Origin: Ehrlichia japonica
GTDB lineage: Bacteria; Pseudomonadota; Alphaproteobacteria; Rickettsiales; Anaplasmataceae
Direction of reading: 5' to 3'
Length of the DNA: 64,000 nt
NCBI RefSeq assembly: GCF_000632845.1
Contig: NZ_CP007474.1
Coordinates: forward strand, 744,001 to 808,000
Numbering within the stretch: position 1 is the first letter of the stretch; every line of letters starts with the position of its first letter. The position numbers and the translations under genes are program-made. Below, in pieces: positions 41,295 to 54,348 of the stretch. The notes beneath the pieces are model-generated. The model was not told where the DNA came from, searched no databases, and saw nothing but the letters and a program-made list of their open reading frames with translations.

Positions 41295-42061
41295 ATTTTA
41301 CAGCCTTTGTTAAGTGAAATTAAAGATTCTAGAATATCAAAATCTGTCATATCAAATTTTAATGGTGTAATTGTAATATATCCATCATCTATAGCTTTAA
41401 TACTGTCATCAAAGTCACCTCTATTCTTTTTATCAGGAGTAGCTCTATTTATTGTATAAGATATACTACCAGAAATATTTTTTTTCTTTTCTATTTTATT
41501 ACATGGTATATATTTTCCCTGATTTGTAAATTTAATGCCCTTTGCTGATACCAAAGGAAAGTTAATGTTCATGACAGTAGACTTATCCCAAAATGAGACA
41601 CCTAACAACATATCTATAATATCTTTTAAGAATTTCCGTGGATTCTCCCAATTTATTTCACCACTTTCACCATTATATTCCTGACTTACTGCAATTGATG
41701 GAATATTCATCATAGCTCCTTCTGCTGCTGCTCCTATAGTACCAGAATATGCTATATCACTACCTATATTAATCCCACTATTTATCCCAGACAAAATCAA
41801 ATCCGGTTTTGTACCAACAATCTCTTTTAATCCAAGAAAAACACTAGTAGATGGAGTACTGTTAACAATAAATTCAGTATCACTTACTTGATATACCTCA
41901 GTTGCAGCCCTTAAGCCTATTGACTTGCCACAGCCACTACAATTACTCAATGGTGCAACTACCCATATTTCTGACGCAATACCTGCTGCTATCACTATCT
42001 CCTTCAGAACTCTAATACCATTTGCATGGAACCCATCATCATTAGTCAATAATACTTTCAT
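41291..42061 (-). CDS. surE: 5'/3'-nucleotidase SurE
   Basis: Metal-dependent phosphatase acting on nucleoside monophosphates, with a stress-survival role in other bacteria. The 256-residue protein begins [20 protein letters not shown], with the metal-binding Asp pair. It also has [18 protein letters not shown] at about residues 38-55, the [20 protein letters not shown] block at about 93-112 and INFPLV. I start at the ATG at 42061 because that is the canonical N-terminus; an in-frame TTG at 42097 would add 12 residues of non-family sequence. It heads a surE-ccmD-ccmE cluster with overlapping ends, an operon otherwise unrelated in function. Confidence 0.95.
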   Translation of the reverse strand: MKVLLTNDDGFHANGIRVLKEIVIAAGIASEIWVVAPLSNCSGCGKSIGLRAATEVYQVSDTEFIVNSTPSTSVFLGLKEIVGTKPDLILSGINSGINIGSDIAYSGTIGAAAEGAMMNIPSIAVSQEYNGESGEINWENPRKFLKDIIDMLLGVSFWDKSTVMNINFPLVSAKGIKFTNQGKYIPCNKIEKKKNISGSISYTINRATPDKKNRGDFDDSIKAIDDGYITITPLKFDMTDFDILESLISLNKGCKI

Positions 42062-42410
42062 AGTACTTTTCTTCCACAACCATAAAACAAGTTTCAAATA
42101 ATATATAGTTTATCAGCCTATAATAACAACTATTATTACACTTCTAACATGTATAATAGATAACCCTCGATTTATTAACAAAAAGCAGTAACAATATAAC
42201 ACTAATAATATATTATATAGCTAAAATGCTACCTTATGTGCATTACCTAAGAAATCAATATTATCTGCACTAACTTATTACCTAAAAGCTAATCTCTCAT
42301 ATATTTATAGATGCAAGTTATTATATCTAATTCCCAATGACTCATGACTTACACAAAAAAACACCCGATGAGTTAGAAACATTATCAGCCCCCTAATTCT
42401 ATACATATTT
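42062..42410. other. Spacer between surE and pyrF
   Basis: The spacer holds 349 AT-rich bases between two minus-strand genes. No gene, hairpin or clear repeat was found by eye. Confidence 0.5.
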
Positions 42411-43109
42411 TTATATATCAATTGATGCTAAAATTGTATCAACTGCCTGTACAGGATCTCTACTCATAGTAATTGGACGTCCAATTACCAAATAATCTGC
42501 ACCAGCTAACATTGCATCTTCAGGCTTTTTTACTCTTTTTTGGTCATTATAATCAACACCAAATCTTATACCTGGAATTATAAGTTTTAAATCTTCCTTG
42601 GTATACTGATTACGCACTTCTTTCGCCTCAAATGCAGAACATACTATACCATATAATCCAACTTCTCTAGCTAATTTAGATAAAAGCATTACTTGTTGAA
42701 TAGATGATCTATTAATACCAATGTCACTTAAATCAGAATCATCAATACTTGTTAATACAGTTACACCTACCAACTTTATTTTACTACCAGATACGCTATC
42801 CATAGCTCTCACTATCATTTCTCTACCACCACTAACATGAATAGTAAGCAGCATAGCAATATTTAAAGATTTAATTACTGATATAGCCTTACTGACTGTA
42901 TTAGGGATATCATGTAATTTCAAATCAAGAAATACTGACATACCACAATCAGCTATTGCTTGCACACCAGATAACCCATACGCTGTAAAAAATTCTAATC
43001 CTAACTTTACCATTGATATTTTTCCACAAAGCATTTTTGTTAACCGTAATGCATGATTAATATCATGAGTATCTAATGCACAAATAATTGGATTACAATA
43101 CATAAACAT
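42411..43109 (-). CDS. pyrF: Orotidine 5'-phosphate decarboxylase
   Basis: Last step of UMP synthesis. The 232-residue TIM-barrel enzyme has the catalytic network: ICALDTH near the N-terminus, KLGLEFFTAYG, then FLDLKLHDIPNTVSKAI with the Asp-Lys-x-x-Asp set at about residues 64-75. The C-terminal phosphate-binding loop is IIPGIRFG and GADYLVIGRPITMSRDP. The start is one of two ATGs (43109 or 43103). The first 42 codons together with about 100 upstream bases are duplicated immediately upstream as a decayed copy. Confidence 0.96.
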   Translation of the reverse strand: MFMYCNPIICALDTHDINHALRLTKMLCGKISMVKLGLEFFTAYGLSGVQAIADCGMSVFLDLKLHDIPNTVSKAISVIKSLNIAMLLTIHVSGGREMIVRAMDSVSGSKIKLVGVTVLTSIDDSDLSDIGINRSSIQQVMLLSKLAREVGLYGIVCSAFEAKEVRNQYTKEDLKLIIPGIRFGVDYNDQKRVKKPEDAMLAGADYLVIGRPITMSRDPVQAVDTILASIDI

Positions 43110-43206
43110 CCTTACAAAACATCCAAATTATATCAACATTAACTATTTAATACAATCTCATTAATGTGAATAAATATTACACCTACTTTACCGTTATCTT
43201 ATTCCA

Positions 43207-43430
43207 GCTGTAAAAAATTCTAATTCTAACTTTACCGTTGATATTTCTCCACAAAGCATTTTTGTTAATTGTAATGCATGGTTAATACCATGAACATCTA
43301 ATACACAAATAACTGGGTTACAATATATAAGCACTATTACAAAACATCCAAATTATATCAACATTAACTATTTATACAATCTCATTAATGTGAATAAACA
43401 TTACATCTACTTTACTAGTATCTCATTCCA
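43207..43430 (-). pseudogene. Decayed duplicate of the pyrF 5' end and upstream region
   Basis: A tandem copy, offset 225 bases, of 42982-43206. For example ACAAAGCATTTTTGTTAATT here matches ACAAAGCATTTTTGTTAACC in pyrF, and ACAAAACATCCAAATTATAT is identical in both. Read on the minus strand it still spells a pyrF-like N-terminus (YCNPVICVLDVHGINHALQL), but substitutions change conserved residues and the frame leads nowhere useful. The rest of the 494-base spacer, 43431-43603, has no feature seen. Confidence 0.85.
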
Positions 43431-43603
43431 TACGTAATATAAAGAAATAAAAACCTAAATCATTTTTATATTTTTCACATTTACTATAGTTTACACATCT
43501 TGAAAAAAATGCACATTTTACAATTAGACAACTACTTAAATTACTAAAATATAATAACTATACTATTATAATAGTTCGATTATATGAATACATAAACAAT
43601 TTA

Positions 43604-44386
43604 TTATGAATGAAAATGCTCAGAGCATTTCTTAAATAGCTTAAAAAAATTATTTGTAGTTAAATTACTAATTTCTTCAACACTTTCATTCCATAACCTA
43701 GCTAAATACTCTACAACAAATTTTGTTTTAGCCGGCTCATTTCTTTGTCCACGATAAGGTTCAGGAGATAAAAATGGAGAATCTGTTTCTACTAAAACAC
43801 GATCCTTAGGAACAAATTCTGCTACTTCTTGAACAATTTTTGCATTTTTAAAAGTCACTATTCCCGAAAAAGATATATATAACCCTAACTCTATTGCCTT
43901 GACTGCCAATTCCCTTGAAGATGCAAAACAATGCATAAGCCCTAAAAACGGACTTTCTTTCATTTCTAATTCTAAAATTTCCATCATTCGTTTATCTGCA
44001 CTTCTTGAGTGAATTATAACAGGCAATCCTGTTTCCCTAGATGCGCTAATATGAGATAAGAAATTCTGTTCTTGCTCTTCTACTTTACCACATTTATAAA
44101 AGTCCAAACCAGTTTCACCTAATCCAATAACCTTATTATGTTGAGCTAAATTTACCAACTCACCTACTGAAATAGATTCTCCATCTGCACTATTAGTAGG
44201 ATGTACACCAACTGAAAGATAAACTTGCTTATAGTCTTCTGCAATTTTTACTAAATCAGAAAATTCAGATATAGTAGTACATACAGTCTGCATCAATTTT
44301 ACATTATTTCCCTCTGCACGCAGTACTATATCTTTTATCTCATCTGGATTAAAATAATTCAAATGACAATGTGAATCTACAATCAT
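43604..44386 (-). CDS. tatD: TatD-family metal-dependent hydrolase
   Basis: A TIM-barrel DNase/hydrolase of the TatD family (the E. coli enzyme is a 3'-5' exonuclease). The 260-residue protein has the metal ligands DSHCHLNYF at the N-terminus, SVGVHPTN, GLGETGLDFY with the catalytic Glu, PVIIHSR, GLMHCFASS and VETDSPFLSPEPYRGQRNEP near the end. I start at the ATG at 44386 (MIVDSHCHLN), which has GAAGAG a few bases upstream. The ATG at 44413 would add nine residues not seen in the family. The name tatD follows family use and does not imply Tat transport. Confidence 0.93.
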   Translation of the reverse strand: MIVDSHCHLNYFNPDEIKDIVLRAEGNNVKLMQTVCTTISEFSDLVKIAEDYKQVYLSVGVHPTNSADGESISVGELVNLAQHNKVIGLGETGLDFYKCGKVEEQEQNFLSHISASRETGLPVIIHSRSADKRMMEILELEMKESPFLGLMHCFASSRELAVKAIELGLYISFSGIVTFKNAKIVQEVAEFVPKDRVLVETDSPFLSPEPYRGQRNEPAKTKFVVEYLARLWNESVEEISNLTTNNFFKLFKKCSEHFHS

Positions 44387-44660
44387 ATACTCTTCAAACC
44401 TACAATAAAACATAATCTAACAAGCATGTTTGTAGTCATCAACACAAATTTAACCACAAATACATAAAAATTCATATCTCATGAAAAATACAACGCTTTT
44501 ACATAAATACCTTAACAAAGCTTAAGTACATGCAAGCATTACCTGTACTTACCAATAAAACACTGCATTGAAAAAATTAACACAAAAAGATTCATCAGTA
44601 TCAAAACGAAAGCTATATAATATAAGCATAGACTAACTATAAGGTAGATTATAACATTTG

Positions 44661-47150
44661 TTACTTTAGCTTTACAGTAATAATATTTATTACCCGTTTG
44701 GGGATAACATATATGTTTTCTACGACATTGTTACCTATTCTATTTTCAGCTGTTTCCAAAGCCATAGCTTTAAGTTGACTATCATCAATGTTATTAGTAA
44801 CTGTTAACGCTTTAACAAATTTACCATTAACTTGTACAGCAATAGTAAGATTTTTTTCAATCAGTAATTCTGAATCTATTTTAGGCCACATCTGATTCCA
44901 CAACATACCTTTACCTCCTATATTTTCCCATAATTTCTCAGCTATATGTGGAATAAACGGTTCTATTACTCTAATCAAAATATATATTGCCTCACTAACT
45001 ACATAACAATTTACTGAAGTTTTTATCATTTCACCAATAACATTGCTCAATTCTCTAAACTTAGCCACAGCACAATTTAAACGATAAAAGTTCAAATCAC
45101 TTGTAATATCATTTAAAATTTTATGTATACATCTCCTATATTCAAAAGCATCTTCTGGTATACTTTTCTCACTAAAATCCAAGTTAAGTTGATCATAAGA
45201 AATTATCATCTTCCATAACTTACTAAGATATCTACCTGCTCCTTCTATACCATCATCCAACCATTCTATATCACGCTCAGGTGGAGTATCAGATAATATA
45301 AACAGTCTTGCTGTATCTGCTCCATATTTATCAATAATATATTCAAGATTTACCACATTCTTTTTTGATTTACTCATTTTCTCAGCTCTACCAACAGTAA
45401 CATGTTGACCTTTTTTCATCATCTTTTTTGCTTCCTCAGGAAATAAGTAGTTACCTTGCTCATCTGAATAAGTAGAATGACAAACCATACCTTGTGTTAT
45501 TAGATGAGAAAATGGTTCTTTGATATTAAAATATCCACACTTAGTTAATGCCCTACAGAAAAATCTAGAATACAATAAATGTAATACTGCATGTTCTATA
45601 CCACCCACATAATAATTGACTGGTAACAACATGTTACACGTATCTCTATCTATTCCGCTATCAATCCCACAAAATGCTGCAAAATACCACGAAGATTCAA
45701 AAAAAGTATCAAAAGTATCGGTTTCACGTTCAGCATCCATACCACAAGATGGACATTTTGCATATTTCCAAGTAGGATGATTATCTAAAGGATTTCCAGA
45801 TTTTGTAAAATCAACATCCTTAGGCAAAGTCACTGGAAGATCTTTTTTATTTACAGGAACTGTACCACATCTCTCACAATATATTATAGGTATAGGACAT
45901 CCCCAATAACGTTGCCTAGATATTCCCCAGTCATGCATCCTATAATAGGTCATCTTTCTGCCTATTCCTAATAACATAAGCTTATCAATTATAGCCTCTT
46001 TTGCTTTATCCACAGTCATATTATCTAAGAACTCAGAATTCTTCATAATACCTGAGCCAATATAAGCCTCTTTTTCTAAGTTCACATCAACTTCAGGAAA
46101 AATTACCTGTTTTATTGGCAAAGAATATTTCTTTGCAAACTCAAAATCACGCTGATCATGGGCTGGACAACCAAAAATTGCACCTGTTGCATAATCCATG
46201 AGGACAAAATTCACAACATAAATTGGCAAATTTATATTCAATAAAGGATGTTTTACAACTAATCCAGAATTTATTCCAAATTTTTCTATTGGACTAGATA
46301 CATCGCTCACTACATTTTTTCTGTCAAAATCATTTATTAGTTGAACAATTTTTGAATCATTAACATATTGTAAAATAGGATGATCAAAGGATACTGCAAT
46401 GAATGACGCTCCAAATAATGTATGAGGACACGTAGTAAAAATCTGTAACGTCTTGTTAATATTTAAAACTTCAAAATCTATTACTACACCTTGAGATTTT
46501 CCAATCCATCGCTCCTGCATTAACTTTACTTTCTCCGGCCACTGATCTAAAGTTTTTAAATCATCTAATAATTCTTCTGCAAAATCAGTAATCCGTAGGA
46601 ACCATTGGAATAATTTTCTTTTTTCCACTATAGCTCCAGACCGCCATCCCCTCCCATCTATAACTTGTTCATTAGCAAGTACAGTTTGATCTACAGGATC
46701 CCAATTAACCAACGATTCTTTACGATAAACTAAACCACATTTTAAAAAATCAAGAAAAAATGCTTGTTCATGCTTATAATAATTCGCATCACAAGTAGCC
46801 AATTCTTTATCCCAATTATATGATAATCCTATAGACTTTAACTGACGTCTCATATTATCAATATTGTTCTCAGTCCAAGTATGTGGATCTATACTATAAG
46901 ATAATGCAGCATTTTCTGCTGGCAATCCAAAAGCATCCCATCCTATTGGATGAAAAACATTAACACCACAAGCACGTTTATATCTTGCAATTACATCACC
47001 TATAGTGTAGTTTCTCAAGTGGCCCATATGTATGTTGCCAGAAGGGTAAGGAAACATTTCTAAAACATAGCACTGAGCTTCTTTGACATTAGTACAAAAA
47101 TTCCACTTTCTTTGTACATCTTGTTCTACTTTTTTGAAATCATAACGCAT
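44661..47150 (-). CDS. leuS: Leucyl-tRNA synthetase
   Basis: Charges tRNA-Leu. The 829-residue class Ia synthetase has the HIGH-type motif in PYPSGNIHMGHLRNYTIGD at about residues 34-52, and the CP1 editing domain inserted at about 220-420 with FTTCPHTLFGASFIAVS and GAIFGCPAHDQRDFEF. A zinc-like motif CERCGTVP...CPSCGMDAE lies around 430-480, KMSKSKKNVV at about 600, and an anticodon-binding C-terminus. Length is normal for the bacterial enzyme. One editing-site threonine-rich motif reads TTCPHTLFG where E. coli has TTRPDTFMG; the Arg and Asp changes are worth noting because that loop helps proofreading. Confidence 0.97.
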   Translation of the reverse strand: MRYDFKKVEQDVQRKWNFCTNVKEAQCYVLEMFPYPSGNIHMGHLRNYTIGDVIARYKRACGVNVFHPIGWDAFGLPAENAALSYSIDPHTWTENNIDNMRRQLKSIGLSYNWDKELATCDANYYKHEQAFFLDFLKCGLVYRKESLVNWDPVDQTVLANEQVIDGRGWRSGAIVEKRKLFQWFLRITDFAEELLDDLKTLDQWPEKVKLMQERWIGKSQGVVIDFEVLNINKTLQIFTTCPHTLFGASFIAVSFDHPILQYVNDSKIVQLINDFDRKNVVSDVSSPIEKFGINSGLVVKHPLLNINLPIYVVNFVLMDYATGAIFGCPAHDQRDFEFAKKYSLPIKQVIFPEVDVNLEKEAYIGSGIMKNSEFLDNMTVDKAKEAIIDKLMLLGIGRKMTYYRMHDWGISRQRYWGCPIPIIYCERCGTVPVNKKDLPVTLPKDVDFTKSGNPLDNHPTWKYAKCPSCGMDAERETDTFDTFFESSWYFAAFCGIDSGIDRDTCNMLLPVNYYVGGIEHAVLHLLYSRFFCRALTKCGYFNIKEPFSHLITQGMVCHSTYSDEQGNYLFPEEAKKMMKKGQHVTVGRAEKMSKSKKNVVNLEYIIDKYGADTARLFILSDTPPERDIEWLDDGIEGAGRYLSKLWKMIISYDQLNLDFSEKSIPEDAFEYRRCIHKILNDITSDLNFYRLNCAVAKFRELSNVIGEMIKTSVNCYVVSEAIYILIRVIEPFIPHIAEKLWENIGGKGMLWNQMWPKIDSELLIEKNLTIAVQVNGKFVKALTVTNNIDDSQLKAMALETAENRIGNNVVENIYVIPKRVINIITVKLK

Positions 47151-47657
47151 GGTATACCATTAACAAAAACTTCATTAAAACCATTCTAGTTTAGTTGTTG
47201 TATAGTATCCTACTAGATAATTCAAGCAACACAAATATGCACGCACTGACAAAAAAATTTATAATAATTACTTTACTTTAGTATTAAAATTACTAAAATG
47301 TAAATCTTATGTCTATACAAATTAACTAAAAAATCAAAGTTTGCAAATTATATACTTCACTATCAATAAATTATTAAAGTAATTTAATATAACATCTCTA
47401 ACATACGAATTGATTTATGAATCTAAATATTGAAGTGTGAGATTAAAATGAGGACATTTAACAGAAAATCATTTTGTTTTTACTACAAAAATCATTAAAA
47501 TATTAATTATATATGTATATAATTGAGTAATATAAATGAAGAATTATAAATAAATATTCTATATTAATAAATTATAAAATGATTTAATATAATATTTTTA
47601 ATATATAAATTAATTTATAAAGATTATCTTTATCTTTCTAGATTACGGTATAAAATT
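47151..47657. repeat. Divergent spacer with a diverged duplication upstream of the XRE gene
   Basis: The block at about 47362-47425 (ATCAATAAATTATTAAAGTA then ATTTAATATAACATCTCTAA) recurs at about 47563-47625 (ATTAATAAATTATAAAATGA then TTTAATATAATATTTTTAAT), both followed by an AATT(G/A)ATTTAT(G/A)AA phrase. The offset is about 201 bases. The second copy ends about 30 bases before the regulator's ATG. No gene was seen. Confidence 0.5.
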
Positions 47658-47987
47658 ATGACAACAATAAGTAACCAAAACGATTACGGCATTAAGTATA
47701 AGATATTGAAATTAATAAAAGATATAACACACAAAAATTACTGGAACCAGGTAACTACTGCAAAAATACTTGGAGTAGATCAGCCAAAAATATCTCAGAT
47801 TAGTAATGGTAAGACAGCAGGATTTTCGTTAGAGCGTTTACTTATATTTCTGCTACGCTTGAAATGTGAAGTGAGTATAACAATTACTGTCAATAACTCA
47901 GAGATTAAATCCATCAACAAAGACAATACCACGGAGAACTCTTTAGAATCTATTAATCTTGTAATAGTGCAAAAAGGAAATGAATAA
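47658..47987 (+). CDS. Small XRE-type helix-turn-helix regulator
   Basis: A 109-residue DNA-binding protein. The HTH lies at about residues 34-65: NYWNQVTTAKILGVDQPKIS then QISNGKTAGFSLERLLIFLL, with KCEVSITI as a closing strand; the tail from about 80 is polar. Size (about 12 kDa) and layout resemble the small regulators EcxR of E. chaffeensis and ApxR of Anaplasma, which control type IV secretion genes, but which paralogue this is cannot be decided without alignment. It is also close in style to HigA-type antitoxins, though no toxin gene adjoins it. It has a long AT-rich upstream region with an internal duplication and precedes rpoZ by 78 bases. Confidence 0.85.
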   Translation: MTTISNQNDYGIKYKILKLIKDITHKNYWNQVTTAKILGVDQPKISQISNGKTAGFSLERLLIFLLRLKCEVSITITVNNSEIKSINKDNTTENSLESINLVIVQKGNE

Positions 47988-48010
47988 ACATATATTTAAA
48001 GATTCCTCTA

Positions 48011-48038
48011 TTGCATAATCCTCTATATATGTTAGAAT
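48011..48038 (+). promoter_or_regulatory. Candidate rpoZ promoter
   Basis: TTGCAT (48011-48016), a 16-base spacer and TAGAAT (48033-48038). The predicted start is about 20 bases before the ATG at 48066. Confidence 0.55.
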
Positions 48039-48065
48039 AAGGTTTTCACTCATGTTGGTTTGTTA

Positions 48066-48488
48066 ATGGCACGTCTTACAGTTGAAGAATGTATGGGTCG
48101 TACTAATAATAAGTTTAAATTAGTAATACTAGCAAGTCAGAGAGCTCATGACCTAAATTCAGGAGCATGCCCAGTAATAAAGCATAAGAATGGTAAAAAT
48201 ACTGTTATTGCATTAAAAGAAATAGCAGCAAAACAGCTAGATGTATCTTCTTTATTTAATTTATCAGTACAAAGATGTCGGAAATATATGGAGAAATTTA
48301 TCAACTCAGATGAACCATACGTTGCTAACAAAGCGAAAAACAATGTTGATATATTTCAGCAAAGTGCAATAACTAGTAATTTTAACGAGCTAGGAAATAA
48401 TTCAAATAATCAAGGTACCAACCTCCTAGGTAGAGATAACTTTTTTTCTACTCCAGAAAATAGAAACACTAACAATACAAATACTTAA
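48066..48488 (+). CDS. rpoZ: RNA polymerase omega subunit
   Basis: Small subunit that helps assembly of beta-prime into RNA polymerase. The 140-residue protein begins [20 protein letters not shown], followed by [13 protein letters not shown], the characteristic omega core, and [10 protein letters not shown]. The C-terminal half (about 80-140) is a polar Asn-rich tail not needed by shorter omegas. I start at the ATG at 48066; a TTG two codons upstream is less likely. A promoter with a near-consensus -10 precedes it. It lies between the XRE regulator and an Smr-domain gene, all on the plus strand. Confidence 0.94.
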   Translation: MARLTVEECMGRTNNKFKLVILASQRAHDLNSGACPVIKHKNGKNTVIALKEIAAKQLDVSSLFNLSVQRCRKYMEKFINSDEPYVANKAKNNVDIFQQSAITSNFNELGNNSNNQGTNLLGRDNFFSTPENRNTNNTNT

Positions 48489-48577
48489 AAACTATTGTTT
48501 GCGTTCTTACATACATGTCTATTATGCTTGATTTTCTGAATTCCTAGTTTTGTATAAGGGCAGGAACTAGTTGTTGT

Positions 48578-49147
48578 ATGTTTAAAAAAATAAAAAATAG
48601 AACATCAGGTCATTTATCATGTGATGACACATCACTATGGGATTCTATTACTTTAATGACTATCCCAATTTATAATAATAAGGTTCCGTATAAAAAAAGC
48701 AGAAAAACCAATAATAGCCATAATATCTCGTTAAATAACGAGCACATCGATTATTATATGCTACCAATACAATCTAAAACAAACAGTACACATGATATTA
48801 GTAGCGGTCTTAAATTAAACAATAATACTAAGAAAAAAGTTGATCAAGGAAAGTACCATATAGATTCTATTCTTGATCTTCATGGATATACCTTAGATGT
48901 TGCTTATAACACATTAATGAATTTCATAATTAAAAATTATAATTTAGCAAACAAGTGCTTATTAATTATTACAGGATGGGGAAGTACTGATAAATATAAT
49001 AGTAACAGCATAAAAAGTAATTTTAGCAAGTGGTTACAAAATGAACAAATAGCACACATAATATTATACTATACAGAAGCTATTCATTCACATGGTGGAA
49101 AAGGAGCATTTTACATATTATTAAAGAGTAAAAATAAAAAGATTTAA
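48578..49147 (+). CDS. Smr-domain protein
   Basis: A 189-residue protein with a C-terminal Smr (small MutS-related) domain at about 100-187: ILDLHGYTLDVAYNTLMNFI, LLIITGWGS, and the closing EAIHSHGGKGAFYILL. The domain is a nicking or RNA-cleaving endonuclease module in other proteins; the conserved LDLHG and the Gly-rich HGGKGA loop are present. The N-terminal 95 residues are basic and polar, without known motif. It is not MutS2, which is much larger. AGGAA lies 11 bases before the ATG. Target and role are unknown. Confidence 0.88.
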   Translation: MFKKIKNRTSGHLSCDDTSLWDSITLMTIPIYNNKVPYKKSRKTNNSHNISLNNEHIDYYMLPIQSKTNSTHDISSGLKLNNNTKKKVDQGKYHIDSILDLHGYTLDVAYNTLMNFIIKNYNLANKCLLIITGWGSTDKYNSNSIKSNFSKWLQNEQIAHIILYYTEAIHSHGGKGAFYILLKSKNKKI

Positions 49148-49257
49148 CATATAAAAACGTTGGTAACATACATAACCTAGTTAAGTTTGTATAAAGTTTA
49201 AATTTTTACAAATATAGACATCATATTAAAATAACATATACTATGCATTTGATATAA

Positions 49258-52656
<3,399 letters not shown>

Positions 52657-52670
<14 letters not shown>

Positions 52671-53265
52671 ATTCACTTCTATTATTGATATCAAACATTA
52701 TCTTTTTAATTTGAAGTAATACATCACTTTTACTTAATCCAGTTTTAATAGTAAAATCTGCAAATTTTTTTCTATCATTTTCAGACAACTGTATAGTCAT
52801 AACTAACTCAAATTGCTTTACAGATAACCCCCTACGTAGTACCCTTTGCACTTGTAACAATCTATTTGTTGTGATATGAATAATAAAATTACAACAACTA
52901 TAAAAATTAGATTCTATTAATAGAGGAACATCAAGCACTACATATCTAGTTGATTGCCTATTATGAAACATAATAAAGTCTTTTTGTTTTTTTAAAATCA
53001 TTGAATGCAATACTGACTGAAATTCAATCCACAAATGACTATAAGTAAAAAAGTGATGTCTTAAATTACTCTTATTAATCACCCCATTACTGACAGAGTC
53101 TGGAAAATATGTATTAACAAGCTCAATAACATTGTTATCATGGCTATATAAATCATGTACAACTTGATCGGCATCAAATACCACTGCCCTAAAAAAAGTT
53201 CTAAAATAGCTCGCAACTAAACTTTTACCAGAACCTACACCACCAGTTAGCCCAAAAACTACCAT
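52657..53265 (-). CDS. coaE: Dephospho-CoA kinase
   Basis: Phosphorylates the 3'-hydroxyl of dephospho-CoA, the last step of coenzyme A synthesis. The 202-residue P-loop kinase has Walker [19 protein letters not shown] at about residues 4-21, [13 protein letters not shown] with the catalytic Asp, and [20 protein letters not shown], then the arginine-containing lid [16 protein letters not shown]. Length is normal. The last four codons lie within the final unit of a 190-bp array, so the present C-terminus (SEYLNY) may have been set by the duplication. It faces thiC across the two arrays. Confidence 0.96.
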
Positions 53266-53535
53266 AATTATAAAATAGTTACTATCAAATATAGGACAAA
53301 TGCATCATAATCCCCCAATCATATATAAAACTATGTCAACAAAAATGATAGTAAAACTTCTTTGATATAGAAAATAAAAAATAAATTGTCACAGATTCAT
53401 AAAAGGTTCTCTATATTTGTAAAACAAGTATCTATACAAAAAAACAAATATTTAAATTACTTCTATAGTATATAACTCTATCATTAAAATTACATTTGTA
53501 TTATTAATATATAGAAAAATTAATTTATATATAAA

Positions 53536-54126
53536 ATGATCTCACAAGCAGTACAAGCATTAAAAAACAAACACTTAATACTATTTCCCACCGAAACTGT
53601 ATATGCATTAGCTGGAGATGCATACAGCATTGAAGCAATACAAAAAATATATAAAATAAAAGGTAGATCGCATAATAAACCCTTATCACTACTACTTGGT
53701 AACATTGACAAAATTAAACAGTTCTCTATTCTTACAAAACATGCAACTCAAATAATACAGGAACTTTCTCCAGGACCAGTCACTTTTGTATTACCAATTC
53801 ATAACTATAATAAGTTACCTAGACAATTCTTCAATAATACTATTGGAATAAGAGTTCCAGACCATTCCATAGCTTTAGAAATATTAAATAATTTTGACAA
53901 TCCTATTGTAGGAACAAGTGTTAATATTTCCGGACAACCTAGTGTCACTGCTTTACATCAAGTTCAAGAAACAATCAAACAGCATATTTCAGTAATAATA
54001 GAAGATGACAATTTAGTAAAAGGCATTGAATCAACAGTAATTGATTTAACATCACATAAAATACTAAGAGAAGGAGCAGTGTCAAAAAAGAAAATCCAGG
54101 ATATAATACAAAATATTGTAAATTAG
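53536..54126 (+). CDS. tsaC: L-threonylcarbamoyladenylate synthase (TsaC/Sua5 family)
   Basis: Makes threonylcarbamoyl-AMP from threonine, bicarbonate and ATP for the t6A37 modification of ANN-decoding tRNAs. The 196-residue single-domain protein has LILFPTETVYALAGDAY at about residues 14-30, IYKIKGRSHNKPLSLL with the KxR and SxN-region residues, LSPGPVTFVLPIHN, GIRVPDHSIALEIL and PIVGTSVNISGQPSVT. It is the short TsaC form without the Sua5 C-terminal domain. A 198-base internal segment (53710-53907) is repeated in inverted orientation 243 bases downstream. Confidence 0.94.
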   Translation: MISQAVQALKNKHLILFPTETVYALAGDAYSIEAIQKIYKIKGRSHNKPLSLLLGNIDKIKQFSILTKHATQIIQELSPGPVTFVLPIHNYNKLPRQFFNNTIGIRVPDHSIALEILNNFDNPIVGTSVNISGQPSVTALHQVQETIKQHISVIIEDDNLVKGIESTVIDLTSHKILREGAVSKKKIQDIIQNIVN

Positions 54127-54150
54127 GTCATGAATACTAATTCTACACTA

Positions 54151-54348
54151 AATAGGATTATCAAAATTATTTAATATTTCTAAAGCTATGGAATGGTCTG
54201 GAACTCTTATTCCAATAGTATTATTGAAGAATTGTCTAGGTAACTTATTATAGTTATGAATTGGTAATACAAAAGTGACTGGTCCTGGAGAAAGTTCCTG
54301 TATTATTTGAGTTGCATGTTTTGTAAGAATAGAGAACTGTTTAATTTT
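54151..54348 (-). repeat. Inverted copy of the central part of tsaC
   Basis: The reverse complement matches 53710-53907 over 198 bases with a single difference that I can find (54162 region: ATTATC here, ATTGTC expected). It carries tsaC codons for about residues 59-124 on the minus strand, with no start or stop context. The spacer between the arms, 53908-54150, contains the end of tsaC. A transcript running past the tsaC stop could fold into an almost perfect 198-bp hairpin. Confidence 0.97.

Noticed and set aside
47658-47987. HigB/HigA-type toxin-antitoxin locus
   Set aside because: The HTH protein resembles antitoxins, but the neighbours are leuS and rpoZ and no small toxin frame adjoins it.
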